NCBI RefSeq assembly: GCF_020026915.1
Contig: NZ_JAINUY010000006.1
Location: forward strand, 368,601-432,600
Reading direction: 5' to 3'
DNA length: 64,000 nucleotides
Source of the DNA: Flavobacterium potami
Lineage (GTDB): Bacteria; Bacteroidota; Bacteroidia; Flavobacteriales; Flavobacteriaceae
The notes beneath the pieces are model-generated. The model saw only the letters and a program-made list of their open reading frames with translations. It was not told where the DNA came from and did no database searches. Numbering within the stretch: position 1 is the stretch's first letter; each line of letters begins with the position of its first letter. The position numbers and the translations under genes were made by a program. Of the stretch, positions 8,614-17,670 are shown piece by piece.

Positions 8614-9066
8614 ATGGCACTTTCTGTATCAAAACTTAATAAATTCGTCTTATTCAAATTGCCTTCTGCATACTTTTGTGGAGTTCGTGTAAAAGATATA
8701 AATGAAAGCAACTGTACTGTTACAGTAAAGCATAGATGGATTAATCAGAATCCGTTTAATTCGATGTATTTTGCAGTCCAGGCTATGGCGGCGGAGCTGA
8801 CGACAGGAGCTTTGGTAATTTCTCAAATTCAGCAGAGCGGAAAAAAAATCTCAATGTTAGTAGCCAATAACAAAGGAAATTTCACCAAAAAAGCTACAGG
8901 TAGAATTACATTTGTTTGCAACGACGGACATTTAATTGCCAATGCAATCAAGAAAACTATAGAAACGGGAGAAGGGCAAACGTTCTGGATGAAATCGATA
9001 GGAACAAACGAAGAAGGTGTTCAGGTTTCTGAAATGGATTTTGAATGGAGTGTTCGTTTGAAATAA
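8614..9066 (+). CDS. DUF4442 / hotdog-fold thioesterase-like protein
   Basis: I place the start at the ATG at 8614 (MALSVSKLNKFVLFKLPSAY), giving 150 residues; the upstream in-frame extension is low-complexity and looks untranslated. The sequence fits DUF4442, a hotdog-fold family related to PaaI acyl-CoA thioesterases. The conserved segment NPFNSMYFAVQAMAAELTTG corresponds to the long central helix of the hotdog fold. Substrate is unknown. It is a single gene that converges on the GHL10 gene and is closed by a strong hairpin. Confidence 0.82.
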   Translation: MALSVSKLNKFVLFKLPSAYFCGVRVKDINESNCTVTVKHRWINQNPFNSMYFAVQAMAAELTTGALVISQIQQSGKKISMLVANNKGNFTKKATGRITFVCNDGHLIANAIKKTIETGEGQTFWMKSIGTNEEGVQVSEMDFEWSVRLK

Positions 9067-9070
9067 AATA

Positions 9071-9100
9071 AAAAACAGCCTCAGAGATGAGGCTGTTTTT
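9071..9100. terminator. Bidirectional terminator
   Basis: AAAAACAGCCTCA / TGAGGCTGTTTTT form a perfect 13-bp stem with loop GAGA, between two convergent genes. Confidence 0.92.
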
Positions 9101-9117
9101 ATAGAAAACGTCTGAGT

Positions 9118-10935
9118 TTATTTTTTGATTATTTTAAAACTTTCACTGCTTCCGTTTTCAAAACTAACTTTAACAAAATAAAAACCACTGGTCAAATTTG
9201 AGGGTGATACTATTATTTGTGAATCAGAATTTTTAATATCTTGATTCCAAACTTGTTTTCCACTTCCTTCATAAATTGTAATTTGTACAGGATTTACAGA
9301 CTTGGAGAACTCCATTGTAAATACTTCACTAAAAGGATTAGGATAAACATTAAATGATTTGCTTGTTTCAAGTTCAAAATCCTCATTTCCTAAACTCGGA
9401 TCATAAGTTCCGGCTTCATTATTATTTTTATCTAATGAAGTTACAACAATGAATTTGGTATCAACCTGATCCTGAGTCAGCGTAAACTGATTTCCTGCTG
9501 TAATTTCGATAATTTTAGAACCGTCATCTTTGTTGGTAACTGCTTCGGCAGCATTATTAAAAGCATAAATTACATATTTTACTGGTAAATCACCATCAGA
9601 AGCAGGAGCAGGAGTATCCCAGGTTAAGCTGGTTCCCGTAATTGTAATATTTGCTGGTTTGTTTGGGCAAATCGCATCTTTCCCTGCAATAGGAGGAGCA
9701 AAAGACTTATACTTGTATTGTGCCGCGCTCAAATTTGTATTTATTGATTTTGAATTCGTTTTTATAGAAGCATAACTATAAGCAATTTGACCAAATGTAG
9801 CATCCATGGATGCTGTTCTATTGTGAATTGTCTGATTTTGTAATTCTTCCGACGCCCAATTGTTGGTATCGTCCATTTTGTAAAAAGCCTGACTTACATA
9901 TAATTGTTTGTTTCGGGCTTTTATTTCATCATTCCACCATTGTGAAAGTTTTACATAATCTTGTGCTCCTGTGATTTTCCAGTATAATTGTGGAGCAAGA
10001 TAATCTACTTTTCCCGCGTCTAACCATGCAATCGGATCGTAAAATAAGTCATTGTAAGATGATCCGCCTGTAATTCCTGTCGGTACACCACTTTTCCATA
10101 TTCCGGAAGGACTTACTCCAAAAACGATATTTTTATTCAAATTGGTATTAATAATCTGAATAGCATCATAAACCATTGAAATCAGCATGTTTCCGTTTTC
10201 TCTTCTCCAGTTTGCTAATGTTAAACCGTTCGGGTTATGGTCAATAAATGTCTGATTATCTTGATTGGCAGGAGCTGCTGCCATGGCACCACTTGGATAA
10301 AAATAATCATCAAAATGAATTCCATCAACATCATACCTTGTGGCAATATCTTGAATAATGGAAACAATATAGTCTCGAACTTCGGGTAAGCCAGGATTTA
10401 ATATTTTCAAATTGGCATTATTGGCGGCAGTAATTACCCATGACGGATTTTTGCTTATTGGATGACTTGACGCATTTGCATAAGTACCATTCTTTGCTCT
10501 GTACGGATTTATCCAAGCATGAAGATCCAATCCTCTTTTATGCGATTCGGTTATGGCAAAAGTCAAAGGATCCCATAAAGGGGTAGGAGCAAGCCCTTCC
10601 GTTCCTGTTAAATAGTTTGACCAAGGTTCTATTGCAGATACATAAAGTGCATCACTTGCAGGACGAACTTGTAGAAATACCGTATTGTACCCATTGTTTC
10701 GCAGATTGTCTAGAATTGTAATTAATTCGGCCTGTTGCACAGCGGGAGAAGCTGTTTTGTTTGTAGGCCAGGTAAGATTGAAAACAGAGGGTAGAAAAAC
10801 ACCTCTCAAATCTCTTTTAGGTGTTGTTTTGCTAAATTCTGGTCCCTGTATGCATTGTGCATCTAATAGCAAAAAACTAAAAAGCAGACACGTTGTAATT
10901 ACAGTTTTAAAAACAGTAAGAGTAGTTTTTTTCAT
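9118..10935 (-). CDS. Secreted GHL10-type glycoside hydrolase with type IX sorting domain
   Basis: From the ATG at 10935 the protein has 605 residues. It starts with a signal peptide (MKKTTLTVFKTVITTCLLF...), then a TIM-barrel of the DUF187/GHL10 family (about 40-400) with RGVFLPSVFNLTWP, HAWINPYRA, YDVDGIHFDDYFYP and VDYLAPQLYW. A fibronectin-like stretch (about 420-510) and a C-terminal type IX secretion sorting domain (about 530-605, KSFNVYPNPFSE...FKIIKK) follow. It should be exported through the outer membrane by the T9SS. Related enzymes may cleave peptidoglycan or other glycans, but I do not assign a substrate. The longer start at 10989 is less likely because it would bury the signal peptide. 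Confidence 0.9.
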   Translation of the reverse strand: MKKTTLTVFKTVITTCLLFSFLLLDAQCIQGPEFSKTTPKRDLRGVFLPSVFNLTWPTNKTASPAVQQAELITILDNLRNNGYNTVFLQVRPASDALYVSAIEPWSNYLTGTEGLAPTPLWDPLTFAITESHKRGLDLHAWINPYRAKNGTYANASSHPISKNPSWVITAANNANLKILNPGLPEVRDYIVSIIQDIATRYDVDGIHFDDYFYPSGAMAAAPANQDNQTFIDHNPNGLTLANWRRENGNMLISMVYDAIQIINTNLNKNIVFGVSPSGIWKSGVPTGITGGSSYNDLFYDPIAWLDAGKVDYLAPQLYWKITGAQDYVKLSQWWNDEIKARNKQLYVSQAFYKMDDTNNWASEELQNQTIHNRTASMDATFGQIAYSYASIKTNSKSINTNLSAAQYKYKSFAPPIAGKDAICPNKPANITITGTSLTWDTPAPASDGDLPVKYVIYAFNNAAEAVTNKDDGSKIIEITAGNQFTLTQDQVDTKFIVVTSLDKNNNEAGTYDPSLGNEDFELETSKSFNVYPNPFSEVFTMEFSKSVNPVQITIYEGSGKQVWNQDIKNSDSQIIVSPSNLTSGFYFVKVSFENGSSESFKIIKK

Positions 10936-11096
10936 AGTAAATTGGTTTTTAGTGTAGTTATCTGAGGATAAATATATTAAAAAACGCAATTACATTCGCT
11001 TTTTTTGCGTTTTATTTCGTTTTTATTTGTTTTTTGAATATAAATAACGCAAAAAAACGCAAATATAGATATGAAAGTTTAAAAGAACAGACATAA

Positions 11097-11127
11097 AAAA
11101 AGACCTCATTTTTGGTGAGGTCTTTTT
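11097..11127. terminator. Intrinsic terminator after the small CC-motif gene
   Basis: AAAAAGACCTCA / TGAGGTCTTTTT stem with a 7-nt loop. It lies 18 nt past the stop of the 52-residue gene on the minus strand. Confidence 0.88.
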
Positions 11128-11145
11128 ATCGAAACAGAGTTTCGT

Positions 11146-11304
11146 TTATTTTTTAACACAACAAGATTTTTTATCTTTTTTGTCAGTTGCTTTTTTACAG
11201 CAAGATTCTTTTTTGGCTTTGTCCTTTTTTACAGGTTTTGTTTCCTGAGCGTTTAAGCCAATTGTAAATAAAGCGACGGTAACGATTGTAATTACTTTTG
11301 TCAT
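11146..11304 (-). CDS. 52-residue secreted Lys/Cys-rich protein
   Basis: This small gene encodes a signal-peptide-like N-terminus (MTKVITIVTVALFTIGLNAQ) followed by a Lys-rich tail with two SCC motifs (ESCCKK and KSCCVKK). It is followed directly by a strong terminator and preceded by an AT-rich promoter region, which supports its being real. The paired cysteines suggest metal binding or disulfide formation in the periplasm. A Cys-rich secreted protein lies in the copper cluster at 19216, but homology is not evident. Function is unknown. Confidence 0.7.
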   Translation of the reverse strand: MTKVITIVTVALFTIGLNAQETKPVKKDKAKKESCCKKATDKKDKKSCCVKK

Positions 11305-11408
11305 TTTGTATAGAATGTTTTTTGTTAGAAAGATTATAATTGGTGATCCAAATATAAAAACATTCCGTTGAGTTGATTCTTACAAAAAGTTAATGTTTTG
11401 ATAAAGAT

Positions 11409-11972
11409 TTATTCCTCAGAATAATATTGAGAAACCCATTTATCAAAGTCCGCTTTATATTCATTTTGCGCTTCTTCGAGTATTGAAGTTGCTTCGTCAT
11501 CGTTTACTGGCTCAAGGTCAAAATTCTCTTTAATCCAGTTTTTGTATTCTTGTAAACCTTCACTTTCTTCGTAATCTTCTTCGTCTTTATAGAAATAAAC
11601 TTCTTCGTGATCTACAGAGATTTCAGTGTCGAAAGTAAGCAATCGCATGAATTCGAAAATATTTTTAGCTACAACATGATAACCACCTTCGTCTCCAAAA
11701 ACTATAACAGGGAGTTCGTTTAGCGAATTTCCAGATTCATTATTCCACAAAACATACATCGAACCAGAACCATTTGCTTGTGCGAAAGGCATTAGTTTTT
11801 CTAAAAAGCCCTCATCTTCAGACCAGCTTGCAATTCCTGATTTATCATCTTTATATAATCCGAAACCCTGAGAATAATTTTCGAAACCGAGTTCATCGTT
11901 TATTTCAAAAAATGAAGTTAGTTCTGGAGTAATTTGATTGTCGAAATTCTTTTTGAAATCTTCTAAAGTCAT
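11409..11972 (-). CDS. SMI1/KNR4 (SUKH)-like protein
   Basis: This acidic 187-residue protein resembles the SMI1/KNR4 (SUKH) superfamily in its N-terminal two thirds. Visible parts are GFGLYKDDKSGIASW, the middle strand SMYVLWNNE, and ELPVIVFGDEGGYHVVAKNIFEFMRLLT. SUKH proteins often act as immunity proteins against nuclease toxins. No toxin gene is adjacent, so an immunity role is not supported here. The gene is monocistronic. It has no signal peptide and is probably cytoplasmic. Confidence 0.65.
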   Translation of the reverse strand: MTLEDFKKNFDNQITPELTSFFEINDELGFENYSQGFGLYKDDKSGIASWSEDEGFLEKLMPFAQANGSGSMYVLWNNESGNSLNELPVIVFGDEGGYHVVAKNIFEFMRLLTFDTEISVDHEEVYFYKDEEDYEESEGLQEYKNWIKENFDLEPVNDDEATSILEEAQNEYKADFDKWVSQYYSEE

Positions 11973-12095
11973 GATTTTTTTATTTGAATTAATAGCTGAT
12001 TTAGTCTTATTTCAAATATATAATTTTAATGAATTTAAATGACTTCAATAATTTTAATAAATCGATAATTTCATATAACAATCAAACTAGGTTTG

Positions 12096-12401
12096 TTATT
12101 CGATTTTAGATCTGTAATGTCTTCTTACTAAATATTGAATTAATATTATGATCAATAAAACAGCTAAAAGGAGTAATTCCATAAAAATTAGTCCTACCAA
12201 TGGCATGCCGCATTTTAATGGTCCATTAGCAGTTAGTCTATTTTCAATGATATTAAATACTAAACAAGAAAAGATGATTTGTAAGATAAAATTGACAAAA
12301 CTTACTTTTGCAAAATTTAGCTTGATACTTTCGGCAAGATCTTTTGTCCCAAATATAAGTTGAAAAATTGGCGGAAGAATTAGTAATAACAATGGATTCA
12401 T
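12096..12401 (-). CDS. Small membrane protein of unknown function
   Basis: This 101-residue protein has three hydrophobic segments (about 2-18, 34-50 and 67-92) and a basic C-terminus (RRHYRSKIE). I do not recognise a family. It stands alone, 123 nt from the SUKH-like gene on the same strand. Confidence 0.6.
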   Translation of the reverse strand: MNPLLLLILPPIFQLIFGTKDLAESIKLNFAKVSFVNFILQIIFSCLVFNIIENRLTANGPLKCGMPLVGLIFMELLLLAVLLIIILIQYLVRRHYRSKIE

Positions 12402-12419
12402 TTTGTAATATTTGATTTA

Positions 12420-12590
12420 ATTTAAATTGGCTTTTGATGCTTTTTGTCTTTTCAAAATCAATGCCATTTATTTCATCGATCCTTTTTCTATTTTGTCAAT
12501 TATCCAGTTCTTTTACTTTTTCAAGGAAGACCTCATAGTGAAATGCGCACAGTAAAATGAGCTTATATCACTTATATGGTTTAAAGAAAA
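12420..12590 (-). pseudogene. Possible remnant of a coding sequence
   Basis: One minus-strand frame reads through about 50 codons with protein-like composition (for example AFHYEVFLEKVKELDN and later RIDEINGIDFEKTKSI) but contains an in-frame TGA between these parts and another stop upstream. No start codon is evident. It may be a decayed gene or chance. Confidence 0.25.
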
Positions 12591-12593
12591 AAA

Positions 12594-13586
12594 TCAATAA
12601 TTCAAATTAACCCCAAATCCAATTCCCATATCGCTGTCATAATGCGTCGTGATTCCGAAGTTTCTGGCAACGATATATTTCAATCCAGCCATATATTCTT
12701 TATCGGTGTTCCACATTAAATTCATTCGCAAACGTTTGGCAAGCGGAATATCTTTACGCTCAAACTGAAAACGAACATTTCCATCGGTATACACTTCAAC
12801 TTGTGCTTTTATAAGCATTGGTAAAGTATATTCCAAACCGGCGCTAAAAACCGAACGATTGTCTTTGGTGTTTTTTTGTCCAAAAAGATTTTGTTCCTGT
12901 TCGTCCATTCCCATTCTTCGGTATCTCCAGTCAAAACCAATAAAAGGCATTAACCATTGATTTTTGCCAATATATCTTCCAATATGCGTTTCTGTTTCGT
13001 AACCGTGTTCGTCATTATAACCCAATCTCCATTCCGTTCCGATGCTCCATCTGGTGTTACTGAACATCGCTTCACCATCATTTCCATTAGATGCAAAATC
13101 ATTCTCCGCCATAAAATGAAACATTCTGTCATCCATTTTTAGCATTTTAAAAGCCATTTCAGGATGATGAATCAACGGATTTGGAGCTGAATTTTCATAA
13201 GTAAAAATTCGTCCCATTCCCGCCATCATGTGATACAAAATATGACAATGGAAAAACCAATCGCCGTCTGCATTTGCCTGAAATTCGATGGTATCGGTTT
13301 CCATTGGCATAATGTCAATCACGTTTTTTAATGGAGCATAATCGCCATGTTCATTCAAAATTCTAAAATCATGTCCATGTAAATGCATTGGGTGACGCAT
13401 CATCGAGCCATTGTACATTACAATTCGAACGTTTTCTCCTTTTTTAATTAAAATTTTATCCGTTTCAGAAACTACTTTATTGTCTAAACTCCAAACGTAA
13501 CGATTCATATTTCCTGATAAAGTGAAACGCAATTCCTTTACAGGCGCATCTTTTGGAAGATTAGTTTTGAAGGGAGATTTTAGCAT
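12594..13586 (-). CDS. C-terminal part of a split multicopper oxidase, fused to a CopB-like barrel
   Basis: The N-terminal 150 residues carry the last cupredoxin domain of a CopA-type multicopper oxidase: HPMHLHGHDF (H65, H68, H70, H72) and HCHILYHMMAGM (H113-C114-H115, H119 and M124 as T1 ligands). The remaining 200 residues resemble the CopB outer-membrane barrel (NTRWSIGTEWRLGYN ... FGVNLNY end). The reading frame continues upstream of the first ATG (I-V-T-L-N-Y-G-M-L-K), which shows that this is the continuation of the gene at 13601, separated by a one-base frameshift. On its own it lacks the first two cupredoxin domains, so it cannot form the trinuclear copper centre. Confidence 0.85.
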   Translation of the reverse strand: MLKSPFKTNLPKDAPVKELRFTLSGNMNRYVWSLDNKVVSETDKILIKKGENVRIVMYNGSMMRHPMHLHGHDFRILNEHGDYAPLKNVIDIMPMETDTIEFQANADGDWFFHCHILYHMMAGMGRIFTYENSAPNPLIHHPEMAFKMLKMDDRMFHFMAENDFASNGNDGEAMFSNTRWSIGTEWRLGYNDEHGYETETHIGRYIGKNQWLMPFIGFDWRYRRMGMDEQEQNLFGQKNTKDNRSVFSAGLEYTLPMLIKAQVEVYTDGNVRFQFERKDIPLAKRLRMNLMWNTDKEYMAGLKYIVARNFGITTHYDSDMGIGFGVNLNY

Positions 13587-13600
13587 TCCGTAATTTAAGG

Positions 13601-14833
13601 TTACAATTCAGAAGTTTCCGTGCTATCACTTTCCATTTTCATTCCTTCCATATTATGATTCGAATGATCCATTGCTGGTTTTGCATTTTCATCTTCACCT
13701 GAAATTTCGGGATACATTACGGCATTCATGTCCATTTTATTCAAAGACATATTCATGCCCATATCGTTCATTTCGCCGTTCATTTTCATCATATCGTTCA
13801 TCATTTTCATCCCTTCAAAATATTTTAATTTAGAAAGATGATGAACGGGTTGTTTCTCGCCATTTCCTAAAAACAAAGATGCAGATCCCGTTCTATCTTC
13901 GGCTGTAGCCAAAAAAGCAAACGATTTATTGTTTTCTGGAATCGTAACCACAACATCATAAGTTTCAGAAACGGCAATTATCAAGCGATCGACTTCTACG
14001 GGTTCTACATCATTTCCGTCGCTGGCAACAACAGTGATTTTTCCTCCGCCATAAGTTAGCCAGAAATAACTCGAAGCGCCTCCGTTTGCAATTCTTAAAC
14101 GGACTTTTGAACCAGGTTTAAAATCGGAAAGCTGTTGTTCATTTTTTCCGTTAAGCAGAAACTTTTCATAATAAACATCGCTGACATCCATTGCATTCAT
14201 TCGTTTCCATTCGTTGGTGACTTTGGTCGAAAAATGACCTTGTTTTATAGCTTCAGCATAACTTTGTGTTGTTCCTTTTTTAATCGCAAACCAATCGTTG
14301 GCATTGTGCAACATTCGCTGAATATTCTCAGGTTTCAAATCTGACCATTCGCTTAGAATAACAGGAATCGTTGGCAAATCGTCAATTCCTTTTCTGATAG
14401 TAGAATCGTCTTTTTTCTTATTGATGATAAAAAGGCCATACAAACCAATTTGTTCCTGTAAACCAGAATGGCTGTGATACCAATAGGTTCCGTTTTGAAT
14501 AATTGGAAAAGTATATTTATGAGTTGTTCCTGGTTCAATCGGCATTTGAGTCAAATATGGAACTCCATCTTCTTTATTAGGAAGAAACAATCCGTGCCAG
14601 TGCATTGAAGTCGTTTCTTTTTTCAATTCGTTATGCACATAAATTTCTGCAATATCGCCTTCGGTAAAAGTTAAAGTAGGCATCGGAATTTGTCCGTTTA
14701 CGGCAATCGCACGTTTTTCTTTACCTGAAAAATTGACAATCGTATCGCGAACGTGCAGATCGTAACGCACTCCTTTTTGGGCTTTCAGCTGAAAAGCGAT
14801 TAAGAAAAGTATAAAGAGGTATTTGATTTTCAT
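13601..14833 (-). CDS. N-terminal part of a split CopA-type multicopper oxidase
   Basis: This 410-residue product has a signal peptide (MKIKYLFILFLIAFQLKAQ), cupredoxin domain 1 with HWH (H78, H80) and WYHSH (H120, H122), and domain 2. It ends in a Met/His-rich segment (about 345-400, GMKMMNDMMKM, GMNMSLNKMDM, MDHSNHNMEGMKM) of the type that binds Cu(I) in PcoA/CopA proteins. It stops at a TAA (13601-13603), yet the domain 3 ligands follow at once in the -1 frame. The intact protein would oxidise periplasmic Cu(I). It lies 200 bp downstream of the copper ATPase gene on the same strand. Confidence 0.88.
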   Translation of the reverse strand: MKIKYLFILFLIAFQLKAQKGVRYDLHVRDTIVNFSGKEKRAIAVNGQIPMPTLTFTEGDIAEIYVHNELKKETTSMHWHGLFLPNKEDGVPYLTQMPIEPGTTHKYTFPIIQNGTYWYHSHSGLQEQIGLYGLFIINKKKDDSTIRKGIDDLPTIPVILSEWSDLKPENIQRMLHNANDWFAIKKGTTQSYAEAIKQGHFSTKVTNEWKRMNAMDVSDVYYEKFLLNGKNEQQLSDFKPGSKVRLRIANGGASSYFWLTYGGGKITVVASDGNDVEPVEVDRLIIAVSETYDVVVTIPENNKSFAFLATAEDRTGSASLFLGNGEKQPVHHLSKLKYFEGMKMMNDMMKMNGEMNDMGMNMSLNKMDMNAVMYPEISGEDENAKPAMDHSNHNMEGMKMESDSTETSEL

Positions 14834-14887
14834 GATAAATTATAATTTTAAATCGTTGGTCTACATTGAACACAATTTATTTTTAAC

Positions 14888-15016
14888 ACATAGAAACATA
14901 GATTTTTTTGTCTAAAAAGAGAGAATAAAAGAAACTAGTTTCCACACATAGCGCTATGTGTATTGCAATAAGTGAAACGCCTTTACGCACAATACAAAGC
15001 TATGTTTCTATGTGTT
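14888..15016. repeat. Nested inverted repeat between the copper ATPase and oxidase genes
   Basis: ACACATAGAAACATAG on the left faces CTATGTTTCTATGTGT on the right. Between them, at 14944-14961, is a perfect 18-bp palindrome, ACACATAGCGCTATGTGT. The element has no coding capacity and could form a large hairpin in the intercistronic RNA. Confidence 0.8.
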
Positions 15017-15034
15017 GAAATAATTACGTCCAAC

Positions 15035-17566
15035 CTATAATTTTAGATTTCTCAATCGCAAAGCATTTACGATTACCGAAACAGAACTCAAACTCATTGC
15101 AACCGCAGCCAACATCGGCGAAAGCAAAATTCCTAAAAACGGAAATAAAATTCCTGCTGCGATTGGCACTCCCAAAGTATTATAAATAAAAGCAAAGAAT
15201 AAGTTTTGTTTGATGTTTGACATTACCGCGTGGCTCAAGTTTTTGGCTTTTACAATTCCGTTTAAATCACCTTTTACCAAAGTGATTTTAGCACTTTCAA
15301 TCGCAACATCAGTTCCAGTTCCCATCGCAATTCCTATATTCGATTGAGCCAAAGCAGGCGCATCGTTGATTCCGTCTCCAGCCATTGCGACCACTTTTCC
15401 TTGCGCTTGAACACGTTCGATTTCTTTCAATTTATCTTCAGGAAGACAATCAGCTTTAAAAGAACTCAAATGCAATTGCTCAGCAACAGCTTTTGCTGTG
15501 TTGTGATTATCTCCTGTCAGCATAATTACTTCAACACCTTGATCGATTAATTCCTTGATCGCTTTTGCGCTGTTTTCTTTGATGGCATCTGTAATGGCAA
15601 CAAAACCTAAAACCTCTTTTTCAATAGAAATATACGAAATAGTTTTTCCAAGATTTTGTTCGGCAGTTACTTTATTTTCTAAATCTGAAGAAACAGAAAC
15701 TCCGATTTCATCCATTAACTTTTTATTTCCTAAAGCGACTTTTTTGCCTTCGATATTTCCAAAAACGCCTTTTCCAGCAATGGTTTCAAAACCTTCCACA
15801 TCTTTTAACGAAGTATTTTTTTCTTTTGCAAAATAGACTACAGCTTGCGCTAAAGGATGTTCGCTATGCTGATTTAGAGAAGCAATGTTCTGAAGCAGAA
15901 AATCTTCATCATTATTTATGGCATATATTTTTTCTACAGATGGTTTTCCTTCGGTAATTGTTCCTGTTTTATCGGTAATTAAAACATCAATTTTATTCAT
16001 GTTTTCTAGGGCTTCGGCATTTTTTATCAAAATTCCGTTTTGAGCACCTTTTCCAACACCAACCATTACTGACATTGGAGTTGCTAGTCCAAGTGCGCAA
16101 GGACAAGCAATAATTAGAACCGCAATTGCATTAATTAATCCATAAACATAAGCAGGTTCTGGACCGAATTTCGCCCAAGCAAAAAAGGTTAAAACTGAAA
16201 TAATCACGACAGTCGGCACAAAATATTTAGAAACGCGATCGGCTAATTTTTGAATTGGCGCTCTCGAACGGCTCGCATTATTTACCATTTCAATAATTTG
16301 TGAAAGCATGGTTTCTGAACCTACTTTTTCAGCAATCATTACAAACGATTTTGTTCCGTTTATTGTTCCAGAAATTACAGCATCGCCCGTTTTTTTGTCA
16401 ACAGGAATTGGTTCTCCCGTAATCATAGATTCGTCTATACTGCTTTCACCATTCGTTATTTTTCCGTCAACAGGAATTTTTTCTCCTGGTTTTACACGTA
16501 ATAAATCGTCTTTTTTGATATTATGAATAGATATTACTTTGTCAATTCCGTTTTCTACTAAAGTCGCTTCGGTTGGCGCTAATTTTAATAATTCTTTGAT
16601 TGCTCCATTCGTTTGCCCGTGCGCTTTGGCTTCTAATAATTGTCCTAATAAAACCAAAGTGATAATTACAGTCGCAGCTTCAAAATACAAATGAATGGTT
16701 CCGTGATGCGATTTGAATTCTGATGGGAAAATATCTGGAAAAAACATTCCAACGATACTGAATAAGAAAGCAACACTTGTTCCAATTCCGATTAGCGTAA
16801 ACATATTCAGATTCCAAGTCACAATTGATTTGTAAGCGCGAATGAAAAACATCCAACCTGCATAAAATAAAACAGGAAGTGAAAAGAGAAACTGAACCCA
16901 ATTCCATTTTTCGATTGACATTATATTATAAAGCGGATTATTCGGAATCATTTCTGACATTGAAATAATGAAAATTGGAAGCGTAAACAAAATCGCGATT
17001 TTCATTTTTTTCAATAAATCAGAATAAGTTTTGTTTTCTTCGCTTTCAGAAGCTTGCATCGGAACCAAATCCATTCCGCAAATCGGGCAATCACCTGGTT
17101 CGTTTGAAACAATTTCTGGATGCATTGGACAAGTAAATTGTGTTGCTGTTATCGCTACTTGTGGCACTAAATCCATTCCGCAAACTGGGCAATCTCCTGG
17201 TTTGTTATACGTTTTGTCGCCTTCACAATGCATTGGGCAGTAATAAACGCCATTTGCACTGAGTTGTGTTTTTTTAGGTTTTGATTTATGATGACTGTGA
17301 TCGTGATTCTCTTTTTTATGACCTGAGCAGCAAGATTTAGCTTCGCCATGATTTTTAGGAGAATCCATTTCAATCGTATAATTTCCTGCAGCAGCTAAAA
17401 TTTCTTGGAATTTTTCTGTCGGAACATGTTTCTCCATTGTAATCGTAGCCGTTGGCGGATTCAAAGTTACTTCTGCCTGAACGCCTTCAACTTCGTTCAA
17501 CGTTTTTTCGACTTTGGTTCGGCATCCATTGCACGACATTCCTGAAATTATATATTGATGAGTCAT
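15035..17566 (-). CDS. copA: Copper-exporting P1B-type ATPase
   Basis: This 843-residue inner-membrane pump uses ATP to export Cu(I). In order it has an N-terminal HMA domain (1-68, GMSCNGC with C12 and C15), a His-rich linker (about 75-95), two heavy-metal-binding YHS-like modules (YYCPMHCEGDKTYNKPGDCPVCGMDL and a second CPMHPEI...CPICGMDL), eight membrane helices, the transport motif C488-P489-C490, the phosphorylated D532 in DKTGT, the SEHPLA motif and GDGINDAP. The CPC motif and the associated oxidase favour copper over zinc or cadmium. It lies upstream of the multicopper oxidase on the same strand and downstream of the HMA-AraC regulator. Confidence 0.95.
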   Translation of the reverse strand: MTHQYIISGMSCNGCRTKVEKTLNEVEGVQAEVTLNPPTATITMEKHVPTEKFQEILAAAGNYTIEMDSPKNHGEAKSCCSGHKKENHDHSHHKSKPKKTQLSANGVYYCPMHCEGDKTYNKPGDCPVCGMDLVPQVAITATQFTCPMHPEIVSNEPGDCPICGMDLVPMQASESEENKTYSDLLKKMKIAILFTLPIFIISMSEMIPNNPLYNIMSIEKWNWVQFLFSLPVLFYAGWMFFIRAYKSIVTWNLNMFTLIGIGTSVAFLFSIVGMFFPDIFPSEFKSHHGTIHLYFEAATVIITLVLLGQLLEAKAHGQTNGAIKELLKLAPTEATLVENGIDKVISIHNIKKDDLLRVKPGEKIPVDGKITNGESSIDESMITGEPIPVDKKTGDAVISGTINGTKSFVMIAEKVGSETMLSQIIEMVNNASRSRAPIQKLADRVSKYFVPTVVIISVLTFFAWAKFGPEPAYVYGLINAIAVLIIACPCALGLATPMSVMVGVGKGAQNGILIKNAEALENMNKIDVLITDKTGTITEGKPSVEKIYAINNDEDFLLQNIASLNQHSEHPLAQAVVYFAKEKNTSLKDVEGFETIAGKGVFGNIEGKKVALGNKKLMDEIGVSVSSDLENKVTAEQNLGKTISYISIEKEVLGFVAITDAIKENSAKAIKELIDQGVEVIMLTGDNHNTAKAVAEQLHLSSFKADCLPEDKLKEIERVQAQGKVVAMAGDGINDAPALAQSNIGIAMGTGTDVAIESAKITLVKGDLNGIVKAKNLSHAVMSNIKQNLFFAFIYNTLGVPIAAGILFPFLGILLSPMLAAVAMSLSSVSVIVNALRLRNLKL

Positions 17567-17670
17567 TGTATTGGTTTTTAAGTATTACAATGCAAATTTC
17601 CTAAGTAAGTCCGAGTTCGGTTTGTATAATTTTGTGAATGATTTGTAAGATTTACAAAATGCTGTTTTTT

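Noticed and set aside
13590..13610. Programmed ribosomal frameshift in the multicopper oxidase
   Set aside because: No slippery heptamer or following stem-loop is visible at the junction; a mutation or read error is simpler.
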